Shown piece after piece: positions 43,628-52,971 of a stretch of 64,000 bases of DNA. Each line of letters begins with the position of its first letter. Within the stretch, counting starts at the first letter, position 1. The notes under the pieces are model-generated. The model did no database searches, was not told where the DNA came from, and was given only the letters and a program-made list of their open reading frames with translations. This stretch comes from Kroppenstedtia guangzhouensis (lineage in GTDB: Bacteria; Bacillota; Bacilli; Thermoactinomycetales; DSM-45169). The DNA lies in assembly GCF_014637345.1 (NCBI RefSeq), contig NZ_BMEX01000004.1:248001-312000 (forward strand), read 5' to 3'. The translations under genes and the position numbers were made by a program.

Positions 43628-44722
43628 ATGTCCGATCTGGCCGGGAAGTTGAAGGAGTGGACGGGGGAGGCTCGACTGCCGGAGTTGATCCAACACCATT
43701 ACGGGATCCGGCTGAAGGAGGCCCGGCCTGTGGGCGGCATCCTCCGTCTGGACAGCGATCAGGGGGTCTTCGTGCTGAAGCGGGTTCCGGTGAGGGAGGA
43801 CCTCCGTTGGAATTTGCTCAGAGAATTGGCGGATTATCTTCCGCAGTCCGGTGAGGGATTGTTGACGGGGCCGATTCGATCCAAAAGGGGCGGGGTGACG
43901 GTGTCGGGACATCATCATCGTTATGTTCTCCTGCCATGGATTCGGGGGGAGATCCGGGATCTGCGGGAGGGTGGAAGGTGGGAAGCGACCGCCCGCTCCC
44001 TGGCTGGTTTCCATGTCGCCACCCAAGGATTTTCCCCTTCCCGTTCCGCGGCGTCAGGGTTGGTTCACACCGGGCATTGGAGAAGGATCTGGCGGGATCT
44101 GAGCCGTCAGGTCCATATGTTCAAGTTGACCGCCAATCTGAGTGATGAGCCTTCTCCTGTCGATCAATTGTGGTTGAGACAGTGTGCATATGCGGAAGGG
44201 ATGTTGGAAACGGCAGATCGCTATTTTGAAAAGCTGGGTGGTGACCGGACTGTGGTGGCCACCCGCAAGGGAGGCGAGGTCTGTCACTGTAACATTCATC
44301 GTCGCAATCTGATATGGGGTCCGGAGGGGAGAGTCCGACTGATCGATTGGAACCGGGCGGTCCTCGATGTGCGCAGCCGGGATTTGGCCCGGTTGATCCT
44401 CTACGCATACGGACGGACCGGTTTATACGAACCGACGACGGCGATTCTGAAAGCTTATCAGGAACGAGCTCCCTTGGAAGAAGCGGAGTATGCTCTGATC
44501 TATGCTCAGTTGCTCTTTCCTCATCGCATTCTGCGCTCCCTGCAACGCATTTATCAGGAGCAGAAAATTCCACCTCATCTGGCCAAGGGCCATCTCTCCT
44601 CTGTAATGGAAACGGAGGACCGAAAAGAAGGACTGCTTCGGGAATTCCCCCAACTGATCCATAGGGATTTCAATGTCTCCATCCCTCGGGTCGACTGGTT
44701 GGAGAAAAGGCTGTCGATATAG
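43628..44722 (+). CDS. yutH: CotS/YutH-type spore coat phosphotransferase-like protein
   Basis: A 364-residue protein with an aminoglycoside-phosphotransferase-like fold. The catalytic loop reads CHCNIHRRNLIWGPEGRVRL, followed by IDWN, where the usual active Asp of HGD is replaced by Asn in CHCN. That makes kinase activity uncertain. YutH and CotS are spore coat proteins. A weak site precedes the ATG. It comes after yutG in the same order as in Bacillus. Confidence 0.8.
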   Translation: MSDLAGKLKEWTGEARLPELIQHHYGIRLKEARPVGGILRLDSDQGVFVLKRVPVREDLRWNLLRELADYLPQSGEGLLTGPIRSKRGGVTVSGHHHRYVLLPWIRGEIRDLREGGRWEATARSLAGFHVATQGFSPSRSAASGLVHTGHWRRIWRDLSRQVHMFKLTANLSDEPSPVDQLWLRQCAYAEGMLETADRYFEKLGGDRTVVATRKGGEVCHCNIHRRNLIWGPEGRVRLIDWNRAVLDVRSRDLARLILYAYGRTGLYEPTTAILKAYQERAPLEEAEYALIYAQLLFPHRILRSLQRIYQEQKIPPHLAKGHLSSVMETEDRKEGLLREFPQLIHRDFNVSIPRVDWLEKRLSI

Positions 44723-44786
44723 GTTAAAAGGATACCGATCGGATATGGAGATCAAACAAGAACCATTTGAGCAAGGAGTGACACCA

Positions 44787-45821
44787 TTGACGAAGATTCG
44801 CTATCCCCAACCTCTCAGAAAGGGAGACACGATCGCTGTTACAGCTCCATCCAGCGGTGTGCCTTCCGAACTTCACTTTCTCCTCGACTTGGCCCAAAAG
44901 TCAGTTATACAAGCTGGCTACCGGGTGATGGAAGGGGATACAGTACGCACCCAGAAAAAAGCGGTCAGCGCACCCCGGGAACGGCGGGCACAGGAACTGA
45001 CCCAGTTTCTGTTGGATCCGGTCAATCGGGCGGTGATTCCTCCCTGGGGAGGGGAGTTCCTGATGGAGATCCTGCCCCTGATGGATTGGGAGGCGTTGCG
45101 AACAGCTCCCCCAAAATGGGTGTTGGGCTATTCAGATATCAGTACTTTTACCTTTTCCTACACCTTGCTGACGGGAACAGCCTCCGCCCATGGAACCAAT
45201 TACATCGATCTGGGGAGCCGTGAATGGGATCCCCTCACCCGTCGGTGGGCCGATGTGCTGTCGATGACGGAGGGCGAACAGATTAAGCAAGTCAGTTCCC
45301 CGATGTATCAGTCTTCCTGGGAACGTCGGCGCCAACAGCCGGAAATGGGTTTTGACCTGGATACACCCACCCGGTGGCGTGTTCTGGGGGATGATGATGC
45401 CGCTGTTCATTTGTCGGGACGCTTGCTCGGTGGATGCATAGAGACGCTCTCTTCCCTGGTGGGAACTTCCTTCGCACCTGTGGAGCCCTTTGCCGCCAGC
45501 CAGGATGAGGGGATCCTCTGGTTTTTGGAAAGCGCCGAATCATCTGCTGCTGAAATTTACCGTCGCCTGTGGCAGATGAAAGAAGGGGGTTGGTTCCGCC
45601 ACGCGACGGGAGTGTTGATCGGCCGGCCGGGACAATATCGCGATGCGCAGGATTTTGGCCTGGTGGATGCGTTGGGTGGAGTATTTGGGGATTTAAATAT
45701 CCCCGTAGTTTATGATGTGGACATCGGCCACGTACCGCCCCAGCTGACCCTCGTCAACGGCGCCCGGGGGAAAGTGAAGGTGGAGGCAGGCAAAGGGGAG
45801 GTCTGGATGGAGTTGAAATAA
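44787..45821 (+). CDS. S66 serine peptidase (LD-carboxypeptidase/MccF-like)
   Basis: A protein of about 344 residues. GDTIAVTAPSSGV opens the family fold. VLGYSDIS carries the catalytic Ser, ILWFLESAE the Glu, and IGH the His near the end. S66 enzymes cut L,D bonds in muropeptides, or like MccF inactivate peptide-nucleotide antibiotics. TTG 44787 is preceded by GGAGTG; ATG 44745 has no site. It may take part in wall recycling or self-defence. Confidence 0.85.
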   Translation: MTKIRYPQPLRKGDTIAVTAPSSGVPSELHFLLDLAQKSVIQAGYRVMEGDTVRTQKKAVSAPRERRAQELTQFLLDPVNRAVIPPWGGEFLMEILPLMDWEALRTAPPKWVLGYSDISTFTFSYTLLTGTASAHGTNYIDLGSREWDPLTRRWADVLSMTEGEQIKQVSSPMYQSSWERRRQQPEMGFDLDTPTRWRVLGDDDAAVHLSGRLLGGCIETLSSLVGTSFAPVEPFAASQDEGILWFLESAESSAAEIYRRLWQMKEGGWFRHATGVLIGRPGQYRDAQDFGLVDALGGVFGDLNIPVVYDVDIGHVPPQLTLVNGARGKVKVEAGKGEVWMELK

Positions 45822-45847
45822 TGGCCGACCAGGGACGGTAACTGTTT

Positions 45848-45888
45848 GTGACTGCGAGGGTGTGGACATCGTCGCAGTCACTCTTTTT
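45848..45888 (+). terminator. Terminator of the S66 peptidase gene
   Basis: GTGACTGCGA (45848-45857) pairs with TCGCAGTCAC (45872-45881), followed by TCTTTTT. Confidence 0.92.
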
Positions 45889-46053
45889 GTGGGCTTGTTT
45901 TTCGACGGATCAAAGGCACGAGTGATTCGCCTGATTCCCGGCTACTGTTTTATTAAAGCCCGTATCAGCAAAGGGTTTGATGACTGACTGCCATTCCCGC
46001 CCTCCTTCCCTTCGTGTTATATTTATTGAAGTGATGATTGTGGGGGTGAAGGG

Positions 46054-47703
46054 ATGGCTGGAGGGATTCGGGAACGGCAGTGGGAAACCTTGCGAACGAT
46101 CGCCGAGACGCTTAATCAGTCGACGGAAGTGCGGCCGATGTTGCAATCGGTGCTAGAGGAGTTGCTTGAGGTGACAGGGCTGGCTACCGGTTGGATCTTC
46201 TTGGCGGGGGACCGGATGGAATTTGAGCCGGTGGCGGTCCATCGGTTGCCCCCCGGACTCTCCGTGGACGACTATCGTCCGATGTGTCAGGGTTCTTGCT
46301 GGTGTCTCAACAGATTTTGGGAAGGAAGGCTGAAGGAAGCGGCCAATATCATCGAGTGCAAGCGGCTGGAAGATGCGGTGAAGCATGGTTGGGGGGACAC
46401 CCAAGGGATCACCCATCATGCTACGGTGCCCCTGATCACCGGTGAAGAGCGGATTGGCCTTTTAAATGTGGCTTCTCCGGGGAAAGAGAGTTTTTCCGGG
46501 GATGAGCTGGCCTTGTTGGAAGCTGTCGCTTACCAGATCGGAACTGCTGTCCAGAAGACCCGGCTGATCCAGGTGCAGAGACAACGGGCGGAGCAGTATG
46601 CGCGGCTGGATGAGGTGAGCCGTTTCCTCTGGACGGTGGGGGACCTGGAGACACTTTCTTGGCAGGTGGTTAGGGAAGTGGGTCGCCAGTTCCGGTGGCC
46701 TTGGGTGGGGATGTGGACCTGTGAAGGAGAACGGTTGAAACTGGCTTTTCTTTATTCCCGGGGAAATTGTTCCGAGCCGGGGGTTTCCATCCCCGTGGAC
46801 AAGTTGGGGCCGATCGGGGAGGCTTTTTCCGGACAACGGGCGGTGACCGGAGAAAAGGGGTTGGAGGTGATCCGCATTTTGTGGTCTGATTGTGAGAAAG
46901 TGGCTGCAGTGCCCATCTCCACCCAGAACAGACGCATTGGCGTGTTATCTGTGGGAATCTCCTGTTCCAATGACTTGGGGGGAGGAGATCTGCCGGTTAT
47001 GACCGCATTGGGAGAGCATCTTTCTTTGGCTATGGAGAAGGCCATGTTGGAAGAGGAACGGAAGCGGCTCACCCTGGTGGAGGAGCGAAACCGGCTGGCC
47101 CGGGATTTGCACGATTCCGTCAATCAAAAGCTGTTTTCCCTCTCCCTGAGTGCCCATGCGGCGAAAGACCTCCCTTCGGGGGAGCTTCTTCGGGAAACCC
47201 TGGAGGATATCCACCATTTATCCCATGATGCATTAAAAGAGATGCGTTCCTTGATCTGGCAGTTACGACCGGCGGGATTGGAAGAAGGAGTGGTGACTGC
47301 ACTTCGCAAGTACGGAAGGGAACAAGGACTGATCGTGGAAGATGAGGTGGAGGGGGTTCGGGAATTACCCCGAAGAGTGGAAGAAGCCCTCTGGCGTATC
47401 GGCCAAGAAGCTCTGAACAATATCAGTCGCCATGCCGGTACAGACCGGGCCCATCTTTCCCTGAAGGTGGGAAAGCGGGAGATCCGGCTGGAGATCACCG
47501 ATCACGGTTGCGGATTCTCCCGTGAATCGGTTCGCCGTAAAAAGCGCTCCCTCGGTTTGAGCAGCATGAAAGAGCGGGCGGAACTCCTGGGAGGTACCTT
47601 CACACTGGAGAGCCGACCCGCTCAGGGGACAGTCTGCCGGGCAGTCATACCCATCGAGGAAAGGAGGGGGAGGGATGCCGATCCGGATTCTGCTCGTGGA
47701 TGA
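46054..47703 (+). CDS. GAF-domain sensor histidine kinase (NarL/DesK class)
   Basis: A 549-residue soluble kinase: two GAF domains (about 15-165 and 185-325), then the HisKA_3 dimerisation segment with ARDLHDSVNQKLFSLS (phospho-His about 353), and the ATPase with EEALWRIGQEALNNISRHAG, DHGCGF and GLSSMKER. No membrane segment is present, so the signal is probably cytoplasmic. It overlaps the response regulator gene by 29 bases. Confidence 0.9.
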   Translation: MAGGIRERQWETLRTIAETLNQSTEVRPMLQSVLEELLEVTGLATGWIFLAGDRMEFEPVAVHRLPPGLSVDDYRPMCQGSCWCLNRFWEGRLKEAANIIECKRLEDAVKHGWGDTQGITHHATVPLITGEERIGLLNVASPGKESFSGDELALLEAVAYQIGTAVQKTRLIQVQRQRAEQYARLDEVSRFLWTVGDLETLSWQVVREVGRQFRWPWVGMWTCEGERLKLAFLYSRGNCSEPGVSIPVDKLGPIGEAFSGQRAVTGEKGLEVIRILWSDCEKVAAVPISTQNRRIGVLSVGISCSNDLGGGDLPVMTALGEHLSLAMEKAMLEEERKRLTLVEERNRLARDLHDSVNQKLFSLSLSAHAAKDLPSGELLRETLEDIHHLSHDALKEMRSLIWQLRPAGLEEGVVTALRKYGREQGLIVEDEVEGVRELPRRVEEALWRIGQEALNNISRHAGTDRAHLSLKVGKREIRLEITDHGCGFSRESVRRKKRSLGLSSMKERAELLGGTFTLESRPAQGTVCRAVIPIEERRGRDADPDSARG

Positions 47704-48322
47704 TCATCCGATGGTGTTGAAAGGACTCTCTCTCTTCCTTGGCACCCGGGAGGAGATGGAGATCGTGGGTGAGGCCAACAACGGGGCAGAAGCCTTGGAA
47801 AAGGTGGAACGGTTTCGTCCTGACGTGGTGTTGATGGATTTGATGATGCCGGTGATGGACGGCGTGGAGGCCACCCGAAGGATCAAACAGGCTCATCCGG
47901 AGGTAAAGGTGGTGGTCCTGACCAGCTTTTCCGATCAGGACCATGTTTTGCCCGCGATCCGAGCCGGGGCGGAAGGGTATCAGCTGAAGGAGATTGAAGC
48001 GGACGAGCTGGTGGCGACCATCCGGGCGGCCCACCAAGGCGAGACCCGACTTCACCCCCAGGCGGCGGGTCACCTGGTTCATCAGTTCACCTCTGAATCT
48101 ACCGGTTTCCGGAAGAAAGGCGGCCTGGAGGTGTTAACTCCCCGGGAACGGGAAGTGTTGCGATTGATTACAGAGGGGATGAGCAACAAGGAGATCGCCG
48201 CCGAACTGATGATTGCCGAAAAAACAGTGAAAACCCATGTGAGCGGGATCTTAAACAAATTGGATCTGCAGGATCGGACCCAGGCCGCGATCCACGCGAT
48301 GAAGCAAGGTTGGTTTACTTGA
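47675..48322 (+). CDS. LuxR/NarL-type response regulator
   Basis: A 215-residue regulator: receiver domain with VLMDLMMP (phospho-acceptor Asp55) and Asp9/Asp10, then a LuxR HTH (LTPREREVLRLITEGMSNKE, KTVKTHVSGILNKL). AGGAGGGGGAGGG precedes the ATG. Partner of the preceding kinase. The targets are unknown, with a transporter gene directly downstream. Confidence 0.92.
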   Translation: MPIRILLVDDHPMVLKGLSLFLGTREEMEIVGEANNGAEALEKVERFRPDVVLMDLMMPVMDGVEATRRIKQAHPEVKVVVLTSFSDQDHVLPAIRAGAEGYQLKEIEADELVATIRAAHQGETRLHPQAAGHLVHQFTSESTGFRKKGGLEVLTPREREVLRLITEGMSNKEIAAELMIAEKTVKTHVSGILNKLDLQDRTQAAIHAMKQGWFT

Positions 48323-48351
48323 TCAGTCCATGTGAAATCTGGTGATTCTTT

Positions 48352-49626
48352 GTGCAAAGGTTGAAAGGACAGACGGCCTTGGGCTCGTTGCAATGGTTTG
48401 TATTTCTTCTTTCCAGTTCACTGGCTATCCCCATCGTCATCGGTCAGACCTTCCATTTATCCGCCCAGGAAACGGGGGAGCTGATGCAGCGAACCTTCTT
48501 TGTGGTCGGTATTGCCTCTTTTCTCCAGGGATGGTTGGGCCATCGTCTTCCCATCGCCGACGGACCGGCGGGAGTTTGGCTGGGTATTTTTGTGATTCTG
48601 GGGGAGACCGCCGGGACAGAACCCGGGGCCATGCTTCAATCCCTGGAAGGAGGTATGTTGGTTGCGGGATTGGTGCTTCTCCTGATGGGAATCACCCGCT
48701 TCATCCGACGGATGATGGTTCTGTTCACTCCCCTGGTGACCGGGATCTATCTTTTGTTACTTGTCTTTCAATTGAGCGGGGTGTTTCTCAAGGGAATGCT
48801 CGGACTGGATGCCGAAGGTCTGGACCCGGTGAGTGCTCTGCTCTCTTTCGGGGTGTTGATCCTGATCATTCTGATCTCGGTAAAAGGAAAGGGCAGTCTG
48901 AAAAATTACTCCGTCCTGTTGGGAATCCTGGTGGGGTGGATCGCTTTTGCCTGGACGGGGCTGGCTCCGGGGTCTTCCCATTCCGGAGAATGGATCCGGT
49001 TGCCGGAACTTTTCGCCTGGGGTGCTCCCCGACTGGAGGGTGGAATGGTCATCACCGGTATCCTCATCGCTCTTGTCCTGATGTCCAATCTGGTGGCCAC
49101 TGTGGCGGCGGGGGAACAGGTCACCGGACGGCGGGGAGAGAAGAGGCGGGGAACACTGGACCGGGGCGGGATCTGGAACGGTGTGGCCAATGGATTGGCC
49201 GCCCTTTTCTCTGCCGTGGGGACGATTCCTCTGTCCAGTTCCGCCGGTTTTGTCCGGTTGACCGGTTTAAAGCAGTTACGTCCCTTCCTCATCGGCTGCC
49301 TGGTGATGGTGGGTGCCTCCCTGTTTCCGCCCTTGATGGGATTTCTGGCGGGTTTACCGGAGCCGGTGGCAGATGCAGCGCTGCTGGCCACCTTTGTTCA
49401 GATCGTCTCCATCGCGGTGGGCAGCATCACTCGGGAGCCCCTGGATGACCGGCGCAACACCATCCTCGGAATTTCACTCATGGTCGGGGTGGGAATCATG
49501 TTTGTCCCCTCCACCGCTTTTGCTTCCCTCCCCTCGATTCTCCGGTTCACCCTCGGCAACGGCCTCCTCACCGGTACCTTCACCGCCATACTGATGGAGA
49601 GGCTGTGGTCACCGAAAAAGGAATAA
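48352..49626 (+). CDS. NCS2-like purine/uracil permease
   Basis: A 424-residue polytopic protein of the nucleobase:cation symporter-2 group. It begins with 'LQWFVFLLSSSLAIPIVIGQ' and has about twelve membrane spans. SSSAGFVRLTG takes the place of the 'SQ-N-x-G' signature in the TM10 region, so the substrate may be unusual. GTG 48352 is a weak start. It follows the two-component genes by 29 bases, so co-regulation is possible. Confidence 0.8.
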   Translation: MQRLKGQTALGSLQWFVFLLSSSLAIPIVIGQTFHLSAQETGELMQRTFFVVGIASFLQGWLGHRLPIADGPAGVWLGIFVILGETAGTEPGAMLQSLEGGMLVAGLVLLLMGITRFIRRMMVLFTPLVTGIYLLLLVFQLSGVFLKGMLGLDAEGLDPVSALLSFGVLILIILISVKGKGSLKNYSVLLGILVGWIAFAWTGLAPGSSHSGEWIRLPELFAWGAPRLEGGMVITGILIALVLMSNLVATVAAGEQVTGRRGEKRRGTLDRGGIWNGVANGLAALFSAVGTIPLSSSAGFVRLTGLKQLRPFLIGCLVMVGASLFPPLMGFLAGLPEPVADAALLATFVQIVSIAVGSITREPLDDRRNTILGISLMVGVGIMFVPSTAFASLPSILRFTLGNGLLTGTFTAILMERLWSPKKE

Positions 49627-49632
49627 ACACCG

Positions 49633-49659
49633 TCACCCGGTCCATTCATGGCCGGGTGA
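49633..49659. terminator. Hairpin after the permease gene
   Basis: TCACCCGG (49633-49640) and CCGGGTGA (49652-49659), no T tract. Confidence 0.5.
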
Positions 49660-49811
49660 AGTTGTAGTCGACGTCTCTGAACGACTATGCTATCATACAA
49701 TTGTCAGGCATGGTTGAAGATGCCGAAATGAGGGGATTTTCGATGCCAACAGTGATCTTGAACTGACGAAATTGTAAAAAGGGCATGTTGCACTCCACTG
49801 GGGATGCGTTT

Positions 49812-49837
49812 AAAAAACCTGCAATGACAGGTTTTTT
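49812..49837. terminator. First terminator-like hairpin in the leader of the MFS gene
   Basis: AAAAAACCTG-N6-CAGGTTTTTT. A symmetric terminator, usable on both strands, about 190 bases before the MFS gene. Confidence 0.75.
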
Positions 49838-49938
49838 GATGGTGCCCAAATTTCGGTCTGGTTTGAGAACACTGGTGGCATTCCCATCCTGTGAAACCGG
49901 AATTCAACCGGAGAGGGTTGTTCTTTGGATACATCTCA

Positions 49939-49976
49939 GGACAGGAATGGTCACGGGCCCGTTCCTGTCCTTTTTT
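49939..49976 (+). terminator. Second terminator in the MFS leader, possible attenuator
   Basis: GGACAGGAA (49939-49947) and TTCCTGTCC (49962-49970) with a GC-rich top, followed by TTTTTT. It ends only about 55 bases before the MFS start, with no gene between. The leader is likely regulated by antitermination. Confidence 0.75.
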
Positions 49977-50030
49977 GCGTGGAATGGGATGCCCCCTGTG
50001 TTCACCTTCAATATGGACATAAGGGGTTAT

Positions 50031-51260
50031 GTGAATATGCAATCATCCATTGCTTATCGGATGTACCTTCTCTATATGGGAGTTACCGCCGCTTTGTTTG
50101 CGCTCTATTCCACAGTCGCCTCCGTGTATCGGATCCGGGAGGTGGGATTGGATGCCGTTGAACTTTTATGGGTGGGATTTGCTCTGGAGATCAGTTGCTT
50201 CCTGTTTGAGATTCCCACGGGAGTAGTGGCGGATCTCCACAGCCGCAAGCGTTCCCTGGTGATAGGTCTGGTGCTGATCGGAACGGGCTTTCTGCTGGAG
50301 GGGAGTGTTCCCGTGTTTTTCGCAGTAATCGGTGCCCAAGTGTTGTGGGGGATCGGTTACACCTTTCTCAGCGGTGCGGACCAGGCATGGATCGCTGATG
50401 AATTGCAGACGAATCGTCTGGAAGGGGTGTATCTGCGGGGAGCCCAAGTGGCTCAGCTGTTCACCTTGGTCGGGATGCTGGCAGGCACTTTTCTGGCGGT
50501 GTTCTCTCTCCCGTTGCCGCTCATGGTGTCAGGTGGACTCTACATCAGTTTTGCTTTGATTGTCGCTCTTTTCTTTCCTGAAACCCATTTCACCCCGTCT
50601 TTTGATCGGAGCGGGAACACCTGGAAAGGGATGTGGATCACCTTTTTTGCAGGTCTGAAGGTGGTTCGCAGAAGCCCTGTCTTGTTTACGGTTCTGGGCA
50701 TCGGGCTTTTCCACGGACTGTACAGTGAAGGATTTGACCGTCTGTACACTCTCCACTTTCTGGAGAACTTCCAGTTCCCCCAATGGGTGGAGGCTCCGGA
50801 AGTGGTCTGGATCGGAGTGATTGACGCCTGTGCGATGGTGATCAATATTCTGGTGGTGGAATGGATCCGGCGGCGGTTGGAGTCGACCGGGCGGCTGGAG
50901 AAGGTGGGGCTGTTATTGGGAATCAACGTTCTGTTGGTGGCCGCCATCTTCGCCTTCGCTGTGGCAGGAGCCTTTTGGATGGCCCTGGCCGCTTACTGGC
51001 TCACCTATATCCTTCGGGGTACCAACCAGCCGATCTACAACGCCTGGATCAATGAACAGATCCGGGAATCCCGTCTTCGGGCCACAATCCTCTCCACACA
51101 GGGACAGGTACATGCCCTCGGGGAAATCTTCGGCGGCCCTCTCGTCGGTGCCATCGTCTGGAAAACTTCGGCACTGTGGGGGCTGATCGCCTCCAGCACC
51201 ATTCTGGCACCGGCGGTGTTCCTGTATCTTTTTCTGTGGAAAAAGGTGACCGAAAAATAA
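50031..51260 (+). CDS. MFS transporter
   Basis: A protein of about 409 residues with some twelve spans. The 'FEIPTGVVADLHSRKRSLVIG' loop is the MFS cytoplasmic motif A form, and YTFLSGADQAWIADEL is common in the tetracycline-like/uncharacterised MFS branch. GTG 50031 (AAGGGG four bases before) or ATG 50037 is the start. The frame is open to 49785 but that covers the leader terminators. The leader suggests inducible expression, as for drug exporters (inference). Confidence 0.85.
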   Translation: MNMQSSIAYRMYLLYMGVTAALFALYSTVASVYRIREVGLDAVELLWVGFALEISCFLFEIPTGVVADLHSRKRSLVIGLVLIGTGFLLEGSVPVFFAVIGAQVLWGIGYTFLSGADQAWIADELQTNRLEGVYLRGAQVAQLFTLVGMLAGTFLAVFSLPLPLMVSGGLYISFALIVALFFPETHFTPSFDRSGNTWKGMWITFFAGLKVVRRSPVLFTVLGIGLFHGLYSEGFDRLYTLHFLENFQFPQWVEAPEVVWIGVIDACAMVINILVVEWIRRRLESTGRLEKVGLLLGINVLLVAAIFAFAVAGAFWMALAAYWLTYILRGTNQPIYNAWINEQIRESRLRATILSTQGQVHALGEIFGGPLVGAIVWKTSALWGLIASSTILAPAVFLYLFLWKKVTEK

Positions 51261-51365
51261 AAGAGGATGAATGGGAAGGCTCCGGAAGAGGGCCTTCTCT
51301 TTTTGCCTGACCGCTGTGTAATCCACTACCTGAAGAAAGTGATCATAGACAAACGGGAAAAGGGA

Positions 51366-52070
51366 TCAGATGACACATACCTCTCGGGGGCAGTTTTCGC
51401 AATGGGCGATCTCACGCAAGCGATCGGGATCGATGATCACCAGATGTCCGCGTTGAATATGGAGGACCTTCTGTGCTTTCAATTCATTCAACAGGCGATT
51501 GACCCGTTCCCGTGATGCGCAGATGAACCGGGCCAGATCCTGGTGGGTCAATCGGGTTCGGATCCGGATTCCTTCATCGGTTTTTTCGCCACAGGAATGG
51601 ATGAGACGTAGCAAAGTGGAGCAAAGAGCCCCCGTTTTTCCATGCATCATCAAATCCCGCAGTTTGGATTGATAGATTCTTTGTTCCAATGCCATCCACT
51701 CCATGAATCGAATGGAGAGGTCGGGGTGTTCATAGAAGAGCTCCTCCAGGCCCGTTTGGGAAAGAATTCCCACGGTGGTGTTTTCATGAGCGATCAAGTG
51801 TACGGAATGACCGTATGGACTGAATCCCCCGACAGCTCCTGCCAGCTCGCCGGCCTGTTTGAGGGACAAAATAAAAGGATCGCCGTCTTCTGTGAACTTC
51901 ACCTCTTTTACACAGCCCTCTTCAATATAAAAGAGATGTCCACCCCATGAATGATCTTCGTTGATACACTCTCCTTCCGGGATCTTTCCCCGGGTCATCC
52001 GTTCCCGGATCCATTGAAATTGTTTCGGTGTGAAATATGATGGAAAGCTCTTTTTGGTGACCATGTTCAT
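51366..52070 (-). CDS. fnr: Fnr-type oxygen-sensing regulator ([4Fe-4S], Bacillus type)
   Basis: A 234-residue Crp/Fnr-family regulator: cNMP-like domain, long helix, and winged helix with CASRERVNRLLNELK. The C-terminus has Cys224, Cys227 and Cys232 (HCENCPREVC). That is the spacing of the three cluster ligands in Bacillus subtilis Fnr (227, 230, 235), and Asp139 in KLRDLM aligns with its unusual Asp141 ligand. So it probably senses oxygen with a C-terminal [4Fe-4S] cluster. AGGTGG precedes ATG 52070. A possible Fnr box lies upstream. Confidence 0.85.
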   Translation of the reverse strand: MNMVTKKSFPSYFTPKQFQWIRERMTRGKIPEGECINEDHSWGGHLFYIEEGCVKEVKFTEDGDPFILSLKQAGELAGAVGGFSPYGHSVHLIAHENTTVGILSQTGLEELFYEHPDLSIRFMEWMALEQRIYQSKLRDLMMHGKTGALCSTLLRLIHSCGEKTDEGIRIRTRLTHQDLARFICASRERVNRLLNELKAQKVLHIQRGHLVIIDPDRLREIAHCENCPREVCVI

Positions 52071-52235
52071 TTTCCATCCACCTTTCTGTACACCTTTTTC
52101 TCCAGTGTACCTGTTTGCGCCCCTGTATGGACGGCCGATTACCAAACGGTTTGTATCATTTTTCATAAATGAATCCACTGTGTTCGTTGTTCTGTTGCAA
52201 CAAGGACAAACAAAGTTCATATTCCCGGGACTGAA

Positions 52236-52251
52236 TGTGAATTGTTTCATA
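52236..52251. promoter_or_regulatory. Candidate Fnr box
   Basis: TGTGA-ATTGTT-TCATA, one base from the Fnr consensus TGTGA-N6-TCACA. It lies 166 bases upstream of fnr, so it may serve autoregulation. A perfect TGTTGCAACA dyad lies at 52193-52202. The remaining 52252-52689 holds nothing gene-like. Confidence 0.45.
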
Positions 52252-52689
52252 AATGTCCTTCTCGCGTGGAATCCCTGTTTCTGAGTCGATTTCAGTTTCG
52301 GTCACCATCTATCATTTCTTGTTTTGTTCCTTTGATCTTGGCAATCATGGAAATCAGGTCCAAGACTAAGGACCCGTAATACCGAAAGATGGCCGATCTT
52401 TAGGGAAAATTATTTGCCATCAACTTTACTCGGAGTGGTCACCGGGATCACCATGGAGGTTCAGTTCAAGGGCAAGCATTCCTATAACATATCGTCGATC
52501 CCCGTTGTGCTCCGATTCCGGGGTTTTTCTTATTTTGGCTATTTTCATCTGAACAACGGATGAGCTTTTGCCGGGGTTTGATTCAGGTGAAGATGTTTTT
52601 TGGTGAAATTAGCATGAAGATATGAGAGGGGACCACATATCTTATTTCAGATGCGAATTTCGGAGAAATCCCAAAGGCAGATCACCTAT

Positions 52690-52971
52690 ATGATTACTTT
52701 TGAGGCCGGGGGTCAGTCGGATGTGGAAGCCAGAAGGCAACATCCTCTCTTGGAAAACGAGCTGGGCTAGCCCGTTGTCACCACTTATAAACCGGGTGGG
52801 GGCGGCTCAGTGGGATGGACCCCTGTCATCGATCGCGGGGTGGGAGTGCCTGCGGGTACACCGGCTCCCGTGGTCCAACGTTTGGAAGAAGATTTTCTCC
52901 AGATCGCTCGCAACGACAAAATCAAAGAACAGATGATCTTCGATGGTTTTTCCCTGACTCAAAAAGGGTAG
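52690..52971 (+). pseudogene. Remnant of TctC-type (Bug family) substrate-binding protein
   Basis: In one frame: ITFEAGGQSDVEARRQHPLL, a TAG stop at 52768, then KPGGGGSVGWTPVIDRGVGV, PAGTPAPVVQRLEEDF and a stop at 52969. The KPGGGGSVGW and VPAGTP elements belong about 170 residues apart in TctC, so the middle is deleted. The rest of the gene is gone. It was part of a tripartite tricarboxylate transporter (TctC, TctA, TctB) of which only scraps are left. Confidence 0.75.
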
